Translations under genes and position numbers: made by a program
NCBI RefSeq assembly: GCF_018143015.1
Contig: NC_054740.1
Location: forward strand, 38,132,180-38,196,179
Source of the DNA: Lytechinus variegatus
Taxonomy: Eukaryota; Echinodermata; Echinoidea; Temnopleuroida; Toxopneustidae
Reading direction: 5' to 3'
DNA: 64,000 nt
Shown: positions 11,540-44,810 of the stretch, in pieces
Position numbering within the stretch: position 1 is the stretch's first letter
How the letters are laid out: the number at the start of each line of letters is the position of its first letter
The notes under the pieces: model-generated
Told to the model about the DNA's origin: nothing
Databases searched by the model: none
The model's input: the letters and a program-made list of their open reading frames with translations, nothing else

Positions 11540-13080
11540 TGTAAACATGGGTTTTTACAGGCATGGCTATTTACAAAAATGCAGTGTGTTTTTATTCATA
11601 AGCTAAAATTTGCACTTGGGTTCAGAAATGTTGTCAACGGTTTGTAGGGTTTGGCATGTGCATAATGAATTCTGCAAAAAAACTAAGAAAAGGCAAATCG
11701 TCTGTTTCCCTGTGCAAAACTTTTGGAGCATCAACACAAATGTTGAATTTCCTTTTCTTTGATCTGCTAGACCATCAAATTGATTTGTATTGACAGGAAC
11801 AAGGGTTAAATAAATAACAAGAGAATGAAATACGTTGAAACCAGAAACATTGTGTTATCATAAACATTGGGAAGAGGGAAGGCATTGAATAGGTAGAACT
11901 CTGTACCCATAATGGCAACGCAAAATGCCATCTTGCTTAGTGCTACACAATAGCTTTATGAGATACGGACACCCTGTATTTTGTTTTGACATTGTTACCT
12001 TTTTATGTTGTGGAAATCAATGCCTAAAACAACTTTGATAACAGCCAAATTTGCTTAACTTTTCATGAGGTTTTTAAGAAATTGTGATTGTTCAGATGAA
12101 TATGTTCGTATAAATTGCAGCTGTATGTTTCATTTAAAATTACTGACAAACCATTTTGGCCGTTTATTATTGTTGGCAATTTATAGGCTTCATGTATAAG
12201 CTGGCCAGCTCGGCTCAGAATATCATAATGGGAGGAATTCACAAAAGAAGTTTCAACCAAGATGGGGTACCATACGGTGGACATGTAGTTTTCATGCATA
12301 ACTGTGCCTATTTCAGTGTGTATTTATTGGTCCTTTCTCAGTGTACATGCCGAATCAAGCGCAATTATAGTCCATGATTTTGTAACCCCCCCCCATAGGG
12401 TTTAAACCTCTTGTGCAAATTCAGACCAATTTTCTTTCATTCTGAAGCCCTAACACAACTCAATTTGGGCGATTCCATTTGTGTCGTAAGGGACATTTTG
12501 ACAATTTCTAGATTCCTAGCCCAATGCTTGAGCAATAAAATATTCTTTTTCGTCAATGATAAAGCTATAGTGGGTAGTCATGTGAAAAACTAATAATCAA
12601 CACAAAAAAATTTATTATCAGTAAATTATAGGTGAAAATGTTGTGTCGTACGGGACGCAGAAATGTCCCGTACGACACACAACATTTTAAACTCTAATTC
12701 ACCCATGGACAACATATTTTTGTTGGTTGTCAGTTTTATGCATGTCTACCCAGTAGTACTTTGATATTACCACAAAGCAAATTGAAGTTCTTCATTTGTT
12801 TGGACAGCAGGTTGAAAAATGTTGTGAAAATGGCTGATTTTTCTAGCGTGGAATCGCCTATTTGTGTTATTTCCATAATTTTGAAACCCAAATCCACTTT
12901 TCATAGTCTCAGTTTGTCTGCCAATATTAAAGTTATTAGGATGTTGCAAGAAGCTTATGCTTAATTGTGAATCAAGCTTAATGGTTTGTGAGTTGCTATT
13001 GAATGCAAGTTTCTTGCAATACCCATGTGTGTGAGGTTGCTTTGATAATATATTTCAATCATTATTTCCACTGAATTTCA
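11540..13080. other. Intergenic stretch without a supported gene
   Basis: No conserved protein or RNA gene is visible. The only structured item is the hairpin at 12635-12688, listed separately. Confidence 0.5.
12635..12688. repeat. Strong hairpin
   Basis: The 22-nt arm AAAATGTTGTGTCGTACGGG (plus AC) is followed by an 8-nt loop and its complement with a two-base bulge. A related GTGTCGTAAGGGAC occurs at about 12480. It is probably part of an old MITE rather than a regulatory site. Confidence 0.55.
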
Positions 13081-13331
13081 GGGCCCCGTCTTACAAAGAG
13101 TGACAATTGATCCAATCAATCGTCAGTGCCATGATTTTTTTCTACAGGTTATTTGCAAAATGTCCTTTGTAAGCAAGAACACACCAAATTGTCAAGAAAT
13201 CAATGACTTCATGGATATACATTCATATCTAGAAAATCTTTTGAACAAACATGCATTTTATATGTTGACTTTGCTGGCTTTCCATAGTTGCAATTGATCG
13301 GATCAATTGCAACTCTTTGTAAGATGGGTCG
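13081..13331. mobile_element. Fold-back MITE
   Basis: The left end reads GGGCCCCGTCTTACAAAGAG and the right end is its near complement (CTCTTTGTAAGATGGGTC), followed inward by inverted CAATTGATCC segments. It resembles in style the 16966 and 57970 elements, whose ends also read like GGGCC(C/T)GTT. Confidence 0.65.
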
Positions 13332-15117
13332 CAGGTATCCTGAGATGAGTGCAATAGGATTGTTAGCACAATTGATTTCCTCCTTCCTTCATAGCAATCG
13401 CCACAAATAATACATTCTCTTCAGGTGAATGGAACCCTCATTGGTTTCTCACATGCATGTACTGGCTGTTCCAATTAAACTTTATGTCCCCTGGCGAAGG
13501 ACAGGAAATTATAATTACCCTCTCTCTTATTTAATATTCATTTAGAAAGTGAGCTTAACTTGTCATCAAGATGTTAACATTTTGATATTCATATGAAATT
13601 TCATAATTCATTTTATCAAAAATCATACAGTTCCAATGTGTTATGCTTTACATGTGCAACATGATATCTAATCTTTGAATTTTATTTCATACTCAATCCA
13701 GAAATCAATGGAATGACATGTAATTTAATTGATAATTTTAATATTCATTTGGATGAAATCCAATAATAAAGCCATGTATATGATATATCCATACTTTGTA
13801 TGTTCATTATGTTGATTGTATATTTTGTTGTTTCATATGTATTCATTTATGCCTTGTATGAAATATGTTATCTTGTGAAATTTATTATGGTTATAGGGAA
13901 TTCACTCCAGTTCTTTTCACACCGAAAAAAATGGGTTTCTCATTCAACTGAGTAATCGTGCATCAAGGTGTGCATAACTTTATGAAATGCCACCTGGGTT
14001 CTTTTGTATCTTTTTCACTTGTACTCCACTGCTCAACACACAAGTGTACCATGCAAGGTTGGGCAGAAGGGGGACAATGCCACCACCCCCCCCCCCATGA
14101 TTTTCCAAGGAGTGGGAGACAAGAAAGGGGAGGAGAATAAAAAGAGAGAAGAAAGGGGGGAAAGAAAAATATAAATGTTTCTGAGTCATGTAATTCTGTA
14201 TCATCCATTATAAACCTGTCATATTCAGGTTGTCATGCCCACCCCCCCCCCCCCCCTAGTACACACCCCATCCCCAATAACAATATCTTGGTGCCACTCC
14301 TGTTACCTTGATCCCATTCAAACTCCAAAAAACTTATCTGATACATTTCTTCATTTCATGCACACAATTTAATCAGAATAGACAGTTCTATGATTATACA
14401 TATGAAGTCGTACCATTTTGAACATTATAAAATGGACATTTGAACCTGTTTTCAAGTCATTTTTATATCTTTATAAAATAAAATCTGATTCTGCCCACAT
14501 GATCAGAAGACAAAGGCAGCTGATAATGCCACTAGAATCAAAAGTTCCATATACAACAACTGTTTCCATCTGAACTTCAATTACAATACAAAATTTCCAT
14601 TGCATTCTTACAGAGCAATGCATAGTTTGCATTTGAATTATAATACATGCAAAAAAAAAGATAAAATATTCAAGGAAATGCAGTTCAATATTTGCCATGG
14701 CACTTCATAAATTATAATTATTTAGTTAAATATGTGTGCACTGATAGTTCTATACAGTAAGAGTCCCATGACAAAGAATTGTTATAATAGACTAGAGGTC
14801 ATTCCAAATGTACATGTTGTCATTTTCTTGTGGCCAATTCCATCCCAAAAATAGAACCAATTTCTCAGTATGAAATTAACTATCTCGGTATGCGGGCGAT
14901 GTAAAAGAATGTGGCATTATTAAAAAAGGAGCTATTTCTCTGTATTTATTTGCCCTTATCGCAAAACTTTTTGCCAATTAAAAAATGTTAGAATTGTACG
15001 ACTTGTTCCTAGACCAAATGATCAATGGCACCATTAGTGGCTTGTAACAGGAGCTTATAACACATTTATGAAACATGGTCTGCACACTCAGTAGCTTGAA
15101 AATTGTTTCTTGACACA
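13332..15117. other. Intergenic stretch without a supported gene
   Basis: AT-rich DNA with short poly-C runs at about 14085-14094 and 14242-14257. No supportable gene or repeat family is recognised. Confidence 0.5.
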
Positions 15118-15526
15118 AAGGCCACCGCATACCTTAAGACTGTTCGCGATCCGATTTTGGAACAAATCGCATTTTGCTCATCTTATAAAAATGTGAATGA
15201 AACATATTTTATTTGAGGTTAAAATTAGTTGAAAGAATACTAATATAACCATTTTGTAACATTGTAAGCCTTTGGAGTAAAGGCCAAATTAGTTTCAAAT
15301 CGTAGCCAATCGTATGACTGCTATGATGTCATTACAACTAGATATTAAATTTGCTTTTATTCTAAGAAGGATGATAGCATAGTCACAGATTTGAACATAA
15401 GTATTCGTACGATGATATAGAACATTACACAGTAAGATATTCCAAGTGTCAATATTAGAATCAAATTCTACTACATTTTATTCCAAAATTGAGTCGCAGA
15501 CCAATAGTAAGGTGTGCGGTCGCCTT
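15118..15526. mobile_element. MITE with inverted ends
   Basis: AAGGCCACCGCATACCTTA at the left is matched by the inverted TAAGGTGTGCGGTCGCCTT at the right, and ATTTTGGAA segments are inverted further in. No coding sequence. Confidence 0.6.
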
Positions 15527-15603
15527 AACATGGACATCTGCTGAAGATTTCAATCACCGCATAAACCGGTCTTTTGCTGGTGTAATTTAAAGGCAAAAAC
15601 ATG

Positions 15604-15930
15604 AACAGGTCTATAAATAATTAGAGAACTGGCATTTCTTTGAAAAAATTATATAACTACCACTAGTACGAAGTACAGAGGTGTGAGTGGTCACAAATAA
15701 AAAGATCTGAAAAAAGCTGAATAGTGTTGAAAATATCTGAAATAGAACGAGCTCCCATTTTTTCTGTGCAGAGGAAAGCCAAAAAAAGCTGAAATTAAGC
15801 TGAAAATCAAAACAAAAAATCTGAAATCAGATAAAAATCTGAACTCTCACACCCCTGAACAGGTCTATAAATAATCGGAGAACTGGCATTTTCTTTGAAA
15901 AAAATATATAACTACCACTAGTACGAAGTA
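15604..15930. repeat. Direct duplication of about 72 bp flanking a small element
   Basis: Copy A is 15604-15675 and copy B is 15858-15930. Both begin AACAGGTCTATAAATAAT and end CCACTAGTACGAAGTA. They differ by a two-base change (TTA versus TCG) and one or two indels. The element at 15676-15857 sits exactly between them. Confidence 0.85.
15676..15857. mobile_element. Small hAT-like MITE
   Basis: It begins CAGAGGTGTGAG and ends CTCACACCCCTG, a 12-bp inverted repeat with one mismatch, in the CAGRGG style of hAT ends. The interior is rich in CTGAAA motifs. It lacks the 8-bp target duplication expected for hAT and is instead flanked by the 72-bp duplication. Confidence 0.55.
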
Positions 15931-16486
15931 TCACTGATGTACTGAACTGTGAATTCATTCTTATCGTAAATACAGTGATTGGAACAAAGCAACGTGACTG
16001 CAATACACATTATAATATACTGGGCTTTGAATTCAATTAGCCTCTATTTGTGCAATCCCCTCAGTACAGAATGTGGCCCTTTACACTACACCATGAATTC
16101 AATTTAAAACCCATCCCTTAAGGATGTCTGTACTCTGCACATGACGAATTTGTGTAAAAGGCCCTCTAAACATACAATAATATACCTGTAGAGATGAACC
16201 CAAAAAGAACAGGATCATTTTTTTTTCTCTTTAAACAGTGGAAACTTAGGTCATAGATGAAGCAACAAGAGAGATAAATAAATTATTTAAAATGAGCAAA
16301 AAAAAGAAGTCCTATTCACAAAGTGGAATAAAAATCAGAATAACTCTCAATTGGAATGAGAGTCTTTGCAAGGAGAAATGCACCTGATAATGACTTGCAT
16401 GACTTAACATGGAGTAACAGAGAGATAAGGTATCCCCTAAAAGTACAATTAACAGATTTCCCTTATAAAGTCAGTTCATATGACCA

Positions 16487-16598
16487 GGGTCCTGTTACAC
16501 AAAACGTAGTAATTGATTGTACAATTGATTGCACATAATGTAATCAAGGGTAAGAATCTGCCCTACAATCAATGACTACAGTTTGTGTGACAGGGTCC
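16487..16598. mobile_element. Short fold-back MITE
   Basis: GGGTCCTGTTACACAAA is inverted as TTTGTGTGACAGGGTCC, with internal CAATTGATTG repeats. About 112 bp; no coding capacity. Confidence 0.6.
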
Positions 16599-16965
16599 AG
16601 GTGGGCATTTCATGAAGCTTTTTGTAGAGTTGCATACAACATAACAAATGACTGGAATATGAAGTACCAAAGAGATACAAATTTTCAATATTTTCAGTGT
16701 TTCTTTCAGCAGTACAATTGCATGAAAACATAATCATTAAGAATACATAATTAGATTCAATCTAAGAAGATGATAATTAAAAATGAAGGAGTATAACTTT
16801 TGGCATGCAATAGTTTAATTGCTAAGTCATTTGAAATGTTACAAAAAGCTTAATGAAACAACACACAGGTCTATATTTCAAATTTGAATATTCTAGGAAT
16901 GAAACCTTTTCTACAAATTGAAAGTGACATTTAACTTAAAAAAAAATGACATGTTTTGCATGATT

Positions 16966-17126
16966 AGGGCCCTGTTGCACAAAAGTTATCATAATGGTAA
17001 CTTTGCCATTCAATGGTAACTTACATGAAATCCTTGATTTTGATTGGCTGTTTATCAGCGTTATCATGGTAGTTACCATTGGATGGCAAAGTTACCGTAA
17101 TAGTAACTTTTATGCAACGGAGCCCT
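16966..17126. mobile_element. Short fold-back MITE
   Basis: AGGGCCCTGTTGCACAAAAG is inverted at the right end (CTTTTATGCAACGGAGCCCT). Inner arms contain GGTAACTTTGCCAT and ATGGCAAAGTTACC. The 57970 element shares the same inner AACTTTGCCAT arm, so the two are related. Confidence 0.7.
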
Positions 17127-17575
17127 GGTCTGAAAAACTGTTTCTACTTGGGCAATTATTTGACTTATGAAGGTCAACTAATGCAGAGTTAACGGTTGCC
17201 ACACAATAGTCTGTGCTGAAATATATAATATGCAGAACTTCATGGAACAGATGCAACCCCGTGTAATGACATATCTCCCTATTGACCTTCAAGGACATTC
17301 CTCAAAGAATAAGCCAATTCATGGATAAGATCTGAACATAATTCTGTAATTAAACCAGGTCAAATCTAAATCTCAATGATGTCAGAACTGCAAGAAGATT
17401 GCTTACAATGCAATGTGCAAGGGCTTGATTTCAATCATTGTGGCTTATTGAATTTAAAAGGCAGGAATAAATTAACACGACACGTTCACAGATGAACTTT
17501 GGAATCCTAACCAACTAGGAATATCACATCATTGTTCACTCAGTGTATTCCATGATACCAAAGTGTTGGAATAAT

Positions 17576-17581
17576 TTTATT
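17576..17581 (-). terminator. Candidate poly(A) signal of ABCE1
   Basis: AATAAA on the minus strand, about 205 nt past the ABCE1 stop codon. Confidence 0.35.
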
Positions 17582-17785
17582 CTAAAGGGAACTAAAGCTT
17601 TTCATTGGACATCCCTTTAACTTTAGGGTACATTACCCCAAATCTCTCTGTGTTTTGAAATATCTGATCAATTTCAAGGTCATTGCATACATGTATTAAC
17701 CCCGAACTGACTTATTCCGAAGGAATCAAGGGGCCTTACGGCTTCCATGTAGATAACACTTGATAATGAGCTAGATTGGAAGTGT

Positions 17786-39804
<22,019 letters not shown>

Positions 39805-40551
39805 CTGGAAAGAGAGATGATATAGATCCTCTTTGTATCGATTTGGCTTTTTGCCTTTTTTTCTTTACAGAATACCAATCAATGCTTGCTAATTTAATTC
39901 AAGAATTAAGTCGTGTATCAACCATTATATTGGTAAATCTAGACTTAGGAGACCATCAGTTTTGTCTATTTATTGTTCAATTTATTTCTATTGTACTTTG
40001 CTTTACTTTTATTCTGTAGAATGTTATTTTAATATACACACAACACATTTGTATCAATCAGTTTGAAATCAGCTGTTTGCTACACATATTCCACAAAAGA
40101 ATAGAATCAAACCTTCAACATGTCATTCTATCAATGTAAAAATTACACACAAAAAATGATTGAATACTGCAATAACTACAGTACCTGGCTGCACTGCCAG
40201 GAATAAGGAAAAGTCAACCAAATACAAGCAAGGCCCATCCAGTCATGCAGTTTACACGTGATAAAGACAGCTCATAAAATCATTCAAAACAAATATCCTC
40301 AATACTCCCAGGAGTATAAAATGTAAAACTACAGAGCCTATGTATGGTGATCTTGAATTGCAATCTGATGACCACACAAGGCAAACAAAAAAAGATGGCA
40401 TATTTTCAAAGCAGAATATTTTACTGTCATCTGATCCCTTTCATTCAGCCCCTGCCCCTCACAATGTTCTGAATCTTCCATCCTACATGACTTTCAATCC
40501 CAATCAAGGATCTAGTATATAACTTCTGAAGGTTTCCATGGCAAAGAAGAA
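39805..40551. other. ABCE1 5' intron, no further feature seen
   Basis: AT-rich DNA without a recognisable gene or repeat; probably the 3' end of a long first intron of ABCE1. Confidence 0.4.
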
Positions 40552-40709
40552 TAGTGTAGTAGGTTTCACGGTACACCATGTATCTTTCTTGGACAAATGT
40601 TGGTCCTGAAAAGGACCACCCAAACTCGACGTTTCGACAAGTGTGTTCTTGTCTCCTGAGGACGACAAGAACACACTTGTCGAAACATCGAGTGAAACCT
40701 ACTACACTA
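40552..40709. mobile_element. Compact Penelope-derived inverted element with a hammerhead-like motif
   Basis: The ends GTGTAGTAGGTTTCAC and GTGAAACCTACTACAC are inverted. Read on the minus strand, the left two thirds match the Penelope pseudo-LTR tail in order: GAAACGTCGAGT, TCCTTTTCAGGAC, CAAGAAAG, ACATGGTGTACCGT. On the + strand, CTGAGGA (40656-40662), a CGACAAG/CTTGTCG stem, GAAACATC and GAGT repeat the hammerhead-like layout. It is an inverted pair of pseudo-LTR pieces in the first intron of ABCE1. Confidence 0.65.
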
Positions 40710-41149
40710 AGGATCTACTTATCATGTACATGTACACCAAAGTATCTTGTAAGTTGGGCCTTCACCCAGTTTTCCTTTTGCTGTTTCCAGAACAAATAAA
40801 AAAAAGATGATATTCGTAAATCATGAAATTGAAAATATTAATGAAAAGTGAAGACTGCAATACCCTGACATTTTGTTCCCAGCTCTTTATTCATTCTGCA
40901 ACTCTGCAGTAGTCTTATTCAATGAAAGGGATCTGATGTTTTGATTTTTCAGCAAATAAAATCTCAAACTTCTTGCTCTGGATTTTCTCAAAATTTATGC
41001 ATTCTATATAAAAAAAAATTAACATTTCTGCTTTGTAATTGGCTAACATTACATTCAATTGATTAATGAAAAATTGACCAAAATGTTACTGAAAATGCCA
41101 CCTTGTCCAGAGAAAACAACCCATCCAGTCATACAATTACAACAAATTG

Positions 41150-42570
41150 AGGCTCATACCTAGGGATACCTAGGGAAGTTTCTGAATGTAGGCATGTTAT
41201 GCCTCTGTATTCAGTTCTAGGTTTCTCCTCCTCAAGATGGCTGGCTCACTTCCGGGAACAGGGCTTTCATAGTCATATTTTATTGGCTCATTTTTCCAGC
41301 ATCTATCCAGGGCAGCTTCAAAACTGTGCACACTTGGGGCAGTGACAACATCATTACTTAGGCTGTTCCATGTCTTACGTATTCTAACATAAAAAGAATT
41401 CCTATATTTTTGGGTCTTTGTCCTTGGTATGAACAATTTTTTACTGTGACCCCTGGTATGTTCACTATATTTTTCTTCTAGATTAAGTTTTGTATATTGA
41501 TCATTACAATTAAAGTGTTTATATGTTTCAATCATATCACCCCTAACTCTTCGATACGCCAGAGTTGGGATTTTTAACCGTTTAAGTTGTTGTGGATAGG
41601 AAAGCTTCCTTAATTCAGGGACTAATTTTGTTGCCCTTCTTTGTACGTTCTCTAATGCATGTATATGTTTCTTCAGTATAGGGTTCCACACAGCATGGGC
41701 ATACTCAACTTGTGGTCGGACAAGCGACTTATATAACAGAGCAAAGTTATTTTTGTCAAGATAAACAAAAGTTCGTCTGATCAAGCCCATAAGCCTGTTG
41801 GCCTTGTTTATTTTTGATTGCATGTGTTCTTCAAAGCTGAGTTTATCATCAATTACAACACCCAAGTCCCTTTCGGTGGTGACATGTTCAAGCGCATCAT
41901 TCATTAAAGTGTATGGAAAAGCTTCCTGCTGGTCTTGCGTGTTACCAATAGAGAGTACACTACATTTCTTGGGGTTGAATTTCAGCAGCCATTTTTCTGA
42001 CCAGCATTTCAGATGGTCAAGATCTCTCTGGAGTGAATTGCAATCATTCTGATCTCTTATAAACTTGAATAGCTTGGTATCATCAGCAAAAAGATAAACA
42101 TTACTTTCAGTAACAACGTCTGGAAGATCATTGATGTATAACAAAAATAACACAGGGCCAAGGACACTCCCTTGCGGAATTCCGCTTTCTACATGACCCC
42201 AACTTGAGAACTCGCCATTCACACACACCCTCTGTCTCCTTCCAACAAGGAATGCCTCGATCCAACTAACCACATGTTCATTTATACCAAAACTACGGAC
42301 CTTTTCAAGCAGTCGACGGTGAGGTACCTTGTCAAAGGCCTTCATAAAATCTAAATGAATTACATCAATTGTACCCCTTTCTTCAAGAGCTTTAGACCAC
42401 TCATCAACAACATTAAGCAACTGCAGCATAGTAGAACGACCAGGCAAAAACCCATACTGCCTATCACTAAAAAATCCATTTGAATTCATATGATCAAGGA
42501 TCTCATTGCGTAAAATGGATTCCAAAAGTTTACAAGCTATACACAGGGACTCTGCTACGTGCAGCTGCAA
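41150..42570 (-). mobile_element. 5'-truncated CR1-like non-LTR retrotransposon
   Basis: It covers the RT half of a LINE and its 3' end. The short 3' UTR ends in a tandem CCCTAGGTAT repeat (about 41156-41175 on +), like the short 3' terminal repeats of CR1-group elements. The 5' break falls near 42545-42570, within the RT domain, as expected for incomplete target-primed reverse transcription. Confidence 0.8.
41197..42570 (-). CDS. CR1-like LINE reverse transcriptase, N-terminally truncated (457 codons)
   Basis: Open to its natural C-terminus. Motifs in order: CKLLESILR, YGFLPGRSTMLQLLN, DVIHLDFMKAFDKVPHRRLL (motif A), GIPQGSVLGPVLFLLYINDL (motif B), YLFADDTKLF (catalytic FADD, motif C), KWLLKFNPKKCSVL, LGVVIDDKLSFEEHM, then the C-terminal thumb with RPQVEYAHAVWNP. 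The endonuclease and the first RT block are missing, so it cannot move by itself. The first residues (MQLHVAES) are probably not the original start. The lack of stops implies a fairly recent insertion. It is transcribed in the same direction as ABCE1. Confidence 0.88.
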   Translation of the reverse strand: MQLHVAESLCIACKLLESILRNEILDHMNSNGFFSDRQYGFLPGRSTMLQLLNVVDEWSKALEERGTIDVIHLDFMKAFDKVPHRRLLEKVRSFGINEHVVSWIEAFLVGRRQRVCVNGEFSSWGHVESGIPQGSVLGPVLFLLYINDLPDVVTESNVYLFADDTKLFKFIRDQNDCNSLQRDLDHLKCWSEKWLLKFNPKKCSVLSIGNTQDQQEAFPYTLMNDALEHVTTERDLGVVIDDKLSFEEHMQSKINKANRLMGLIRRTFVYLDKNNFALLYKSLVRPQVEYAHAVWNPILKKHIHALENVQRRATKLVPELRKLSYPQQLKRLKIPTLAYRRVRGDMIETYKHFNCNDQYTKLNLEEKYSEHTRGHSKKLFIPRTKTQKYRNSFYVRIRKTWNSLSNDVVTAPSVHSFEAALDRCWKNEPIKYDYESPVPGSEPAILRRRNLELNTEA

Positions 42571-42672
42571 GCCAAGAGGATAACCTAGATTTTGGGTTAG
42601 GTTTTTTTACAATTAGACTCTGAGTCATCTAAACTTAATTTAGTCCTTTAGATAGGTATGTGACAAAAAAAA

Positions 42673-42760
42673 TGAAAATCCTCAAATCTCAATGAATTTG
42701 GTATCATTTGAAAGCCCTTAAAAAGACCTTTCAAATGATACCAAAAACTCAAATTTTCAT
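42673..42760. repeat. Short fold-back repeat
   Basis: TTTGGTATCATTTGAAAG is inverted as CTTTCAAATGATACCAAA around an AAAGA-type loop, with flanking TGAAAATC and AAATTTTCA arms. Confidence 0.65.
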
Positions 42761-43954
42761 CAAGAAATTATAAAGTTATTCCAGTTTAAGTCGCGCATAC
42801 TGATCCAAATTTGTGGTCATTGTCTTAATGTAAAGTCAATGGAGTGCATAACCGATTTTTGTGACCATTTTGTGACCATTTTGAACCCAAGTCTTCAACG
42901 GGCTCTAACTTCTTTGTTTTTGAGCCCTTTGAAGTAATTTAGGTATCAATGGAAAGGTGAAAGAAAACTCAATTGATGTGTAATCATTTCACTTGGTAAT
43001 TTTTCTTCTTATTATGTGTAAAATGATTTATTTTAATTAATTCTAATTAATTATGCAAATTACAATTACTCGCCTCTTTTTTGCCAAATGAAGGTGATAA
43101 TGAGAGATAATTTGTATATAATATAGTTGGCATCAACACAGCATCATGTAGATAATTTCCTAAATGAATTTGTTTAAAGTATTGTTTTTGTAATTTCTAA
43201 TGTATTTCTTTGTTTTTCTGATATAAATTACAATTAGCTCTTTTTCAACTTTAGTATTGTGTACATGTATGTATGGGGTCTTTTTTTTTTTACAAATGAA
43301 AAATATCATTCCTTTTGTACATGTACTTTGTATGGTATAAAAATACAAGTGTGCTTTTCTGATGTATTTGATTGTTTCACAAATTATTTATGTATTTTAT
43401 TGTTTCAACAATTTGTTTATAGATGGATAATGTAGCTTTCATTTTGGAGACCGTGGGCATTCGATTCCAATTTTTTTTAGGAAGGATGAGCAGCAGAGTC
43501 TGAGGGTGTAAAGATGTAGCATTGCATGTAATTCAAGTATCAAGAAGGAAACATAAAAATTAAGCTTTAATATATGCATTTCTTAGATATGTATGATTAC
43601 AACAAAGGCCATGTTCGAGCACTCCTTTTTTAATGAAAAATAAGTTCATATTCTAGCGTGAAATCACTGCACATAAATAAAGCTCTGAACAGCAACAAAA
43701 ACAGGCATCAAAGCTCCAACACTCAAAACAAGAGAACAAAAGTGACACAAAAACTTATACAAATCCCATCCCCATTTCAACTTATGAACACAACCCCCCC
43801 CCCTCCTGCACCCTTCTTGAAAAAAAAAAATAATTATAATAAAATAGAAAAAAAATGAATAACATAGAAAAAAAAATAGACAATAGAGCCATGTGGAAGT
43901 GAAATATTTCCTCTGAGAGTGAAAAATTAAACAACAAATTTTTTGCATTTTAAT
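42761..43954. other. Stretch without a supported gene
   Basis: AT-rich; short poly-A and poly-C runs near 43793-43860. No conserved coding region recognised. Confidence 0.45.
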
Positions 43955-44393
43955 CATGGGCGGAAATTGGCCCCAAAGGTAGGGGGACGCTGGCATCGGC
44001 GGCGAAAGCCAACAATTTTAGGGGGACCACCAAATTATTTTGATAATCAAAAAAATACACCAAAGGTTATCAACCAAAAATTATAGGGGGACGCAGAAAA
44101 CTAAATTTGAAAAAAAAAAAAAAAAAAAAAAAAAAGGTTATCAAAAAAAAAAATTGAGGTGGGGGGATCGTCCCCCACCTCAAATTAAGGGGGGGGGGGT
44201 ACACTTCCCCCAGCTTTCGCCGCCTATGGATGCTGGCAACTCTGACAAGTTAAAAAAAAAGTTTATCCCCAAACTGTTCATTTTAACCCAAAAAAGTTTG
44301 ACGAAAAAAGAAAGAAAAAAAAATGTATTATTGTTACATGTCCCCCTATTATTTTGGGTAGGGGGACGTGTCCCCCTGGGATTTCCACCCATG
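43955..44393. mobile_element. Outer hAT-like element
   Basis: The ends CATGGGCGGAAAT and ATTTCCACCCATG are inverted. The flanks ATTTTAAT (43947-43954) and AATTTAAT (44394-44401) match at 7 of 8 bases. It contains a second element at 43994-44228. G- and C-rich runs near the ends produce spurious frames. Confidence 0.6.
43994..44228. mobile_element. Inner hAT-like element nested in the previous one
   Basis: The ends CATCGGCGGCGAAAGCC and AGCTTTCGCCGCCTATG are inverted. The flanks GACGCTGG (43986-43993) and GATGCTGG (44229-44236) match at 7 of 8. Non-autonomous, about 235 bp. Confidence 0.65.
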
Positions 44394-44674
44394 AATTTAA
44401 TTTTAGAAAAGTCAACATTGATATTCCACTGTCAAAAGCAAATCCAGTTTCCAAATGAAACGATAAACAACCACCTTGACTCTTTGACTTGAGTCACATA
44501 ACCTTGGGATGATAAAATCTTTCTGTGACAAATGTATGTATTAAAATCAATATCAGAATAATTATCTACGGTATAATGACAGAGATTTCCCAAAAAAGGC
44601 ACAACATAATCATCAAGTAAGCAATTTACGATCTAGTTCAATCCAGCATGAACGACTCACTATCGACCGCTCCC

Positions 44675-44810
44675 ATCACCCTGCCAACCGCAGGCGCATC
44701 GGGCAGCTCGACTGCCGAGAGACCGGCTGTGACAAGGGTAGCATCACCCTGCCAACCGCAGGCGCATCGGGCAGCTCAACTGCCGAGAGACCGGCTGTGA
44801 CAAGGGTAGC
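44675..44810. repeat. Tandem duplication of a 68-bp GC-rich unit
   Basis: Two units (44675-44742 and 44743-44810) begin ATCACCCTGCCAACCGCAGG and end GACAAGGGTAGC; only one base differs (CTCGACTG versus CTCAACTG). The unit is much more GC-rich than the surroundings. No coding or RNA family recognised. Confidence 0.85.

Noticed and set aside
13963..14208. Frame with Pro- and Ser-rich residues across the poly-C run
   Set aside because: Depends on a homopolymer of uncertain length; no homology recognised.
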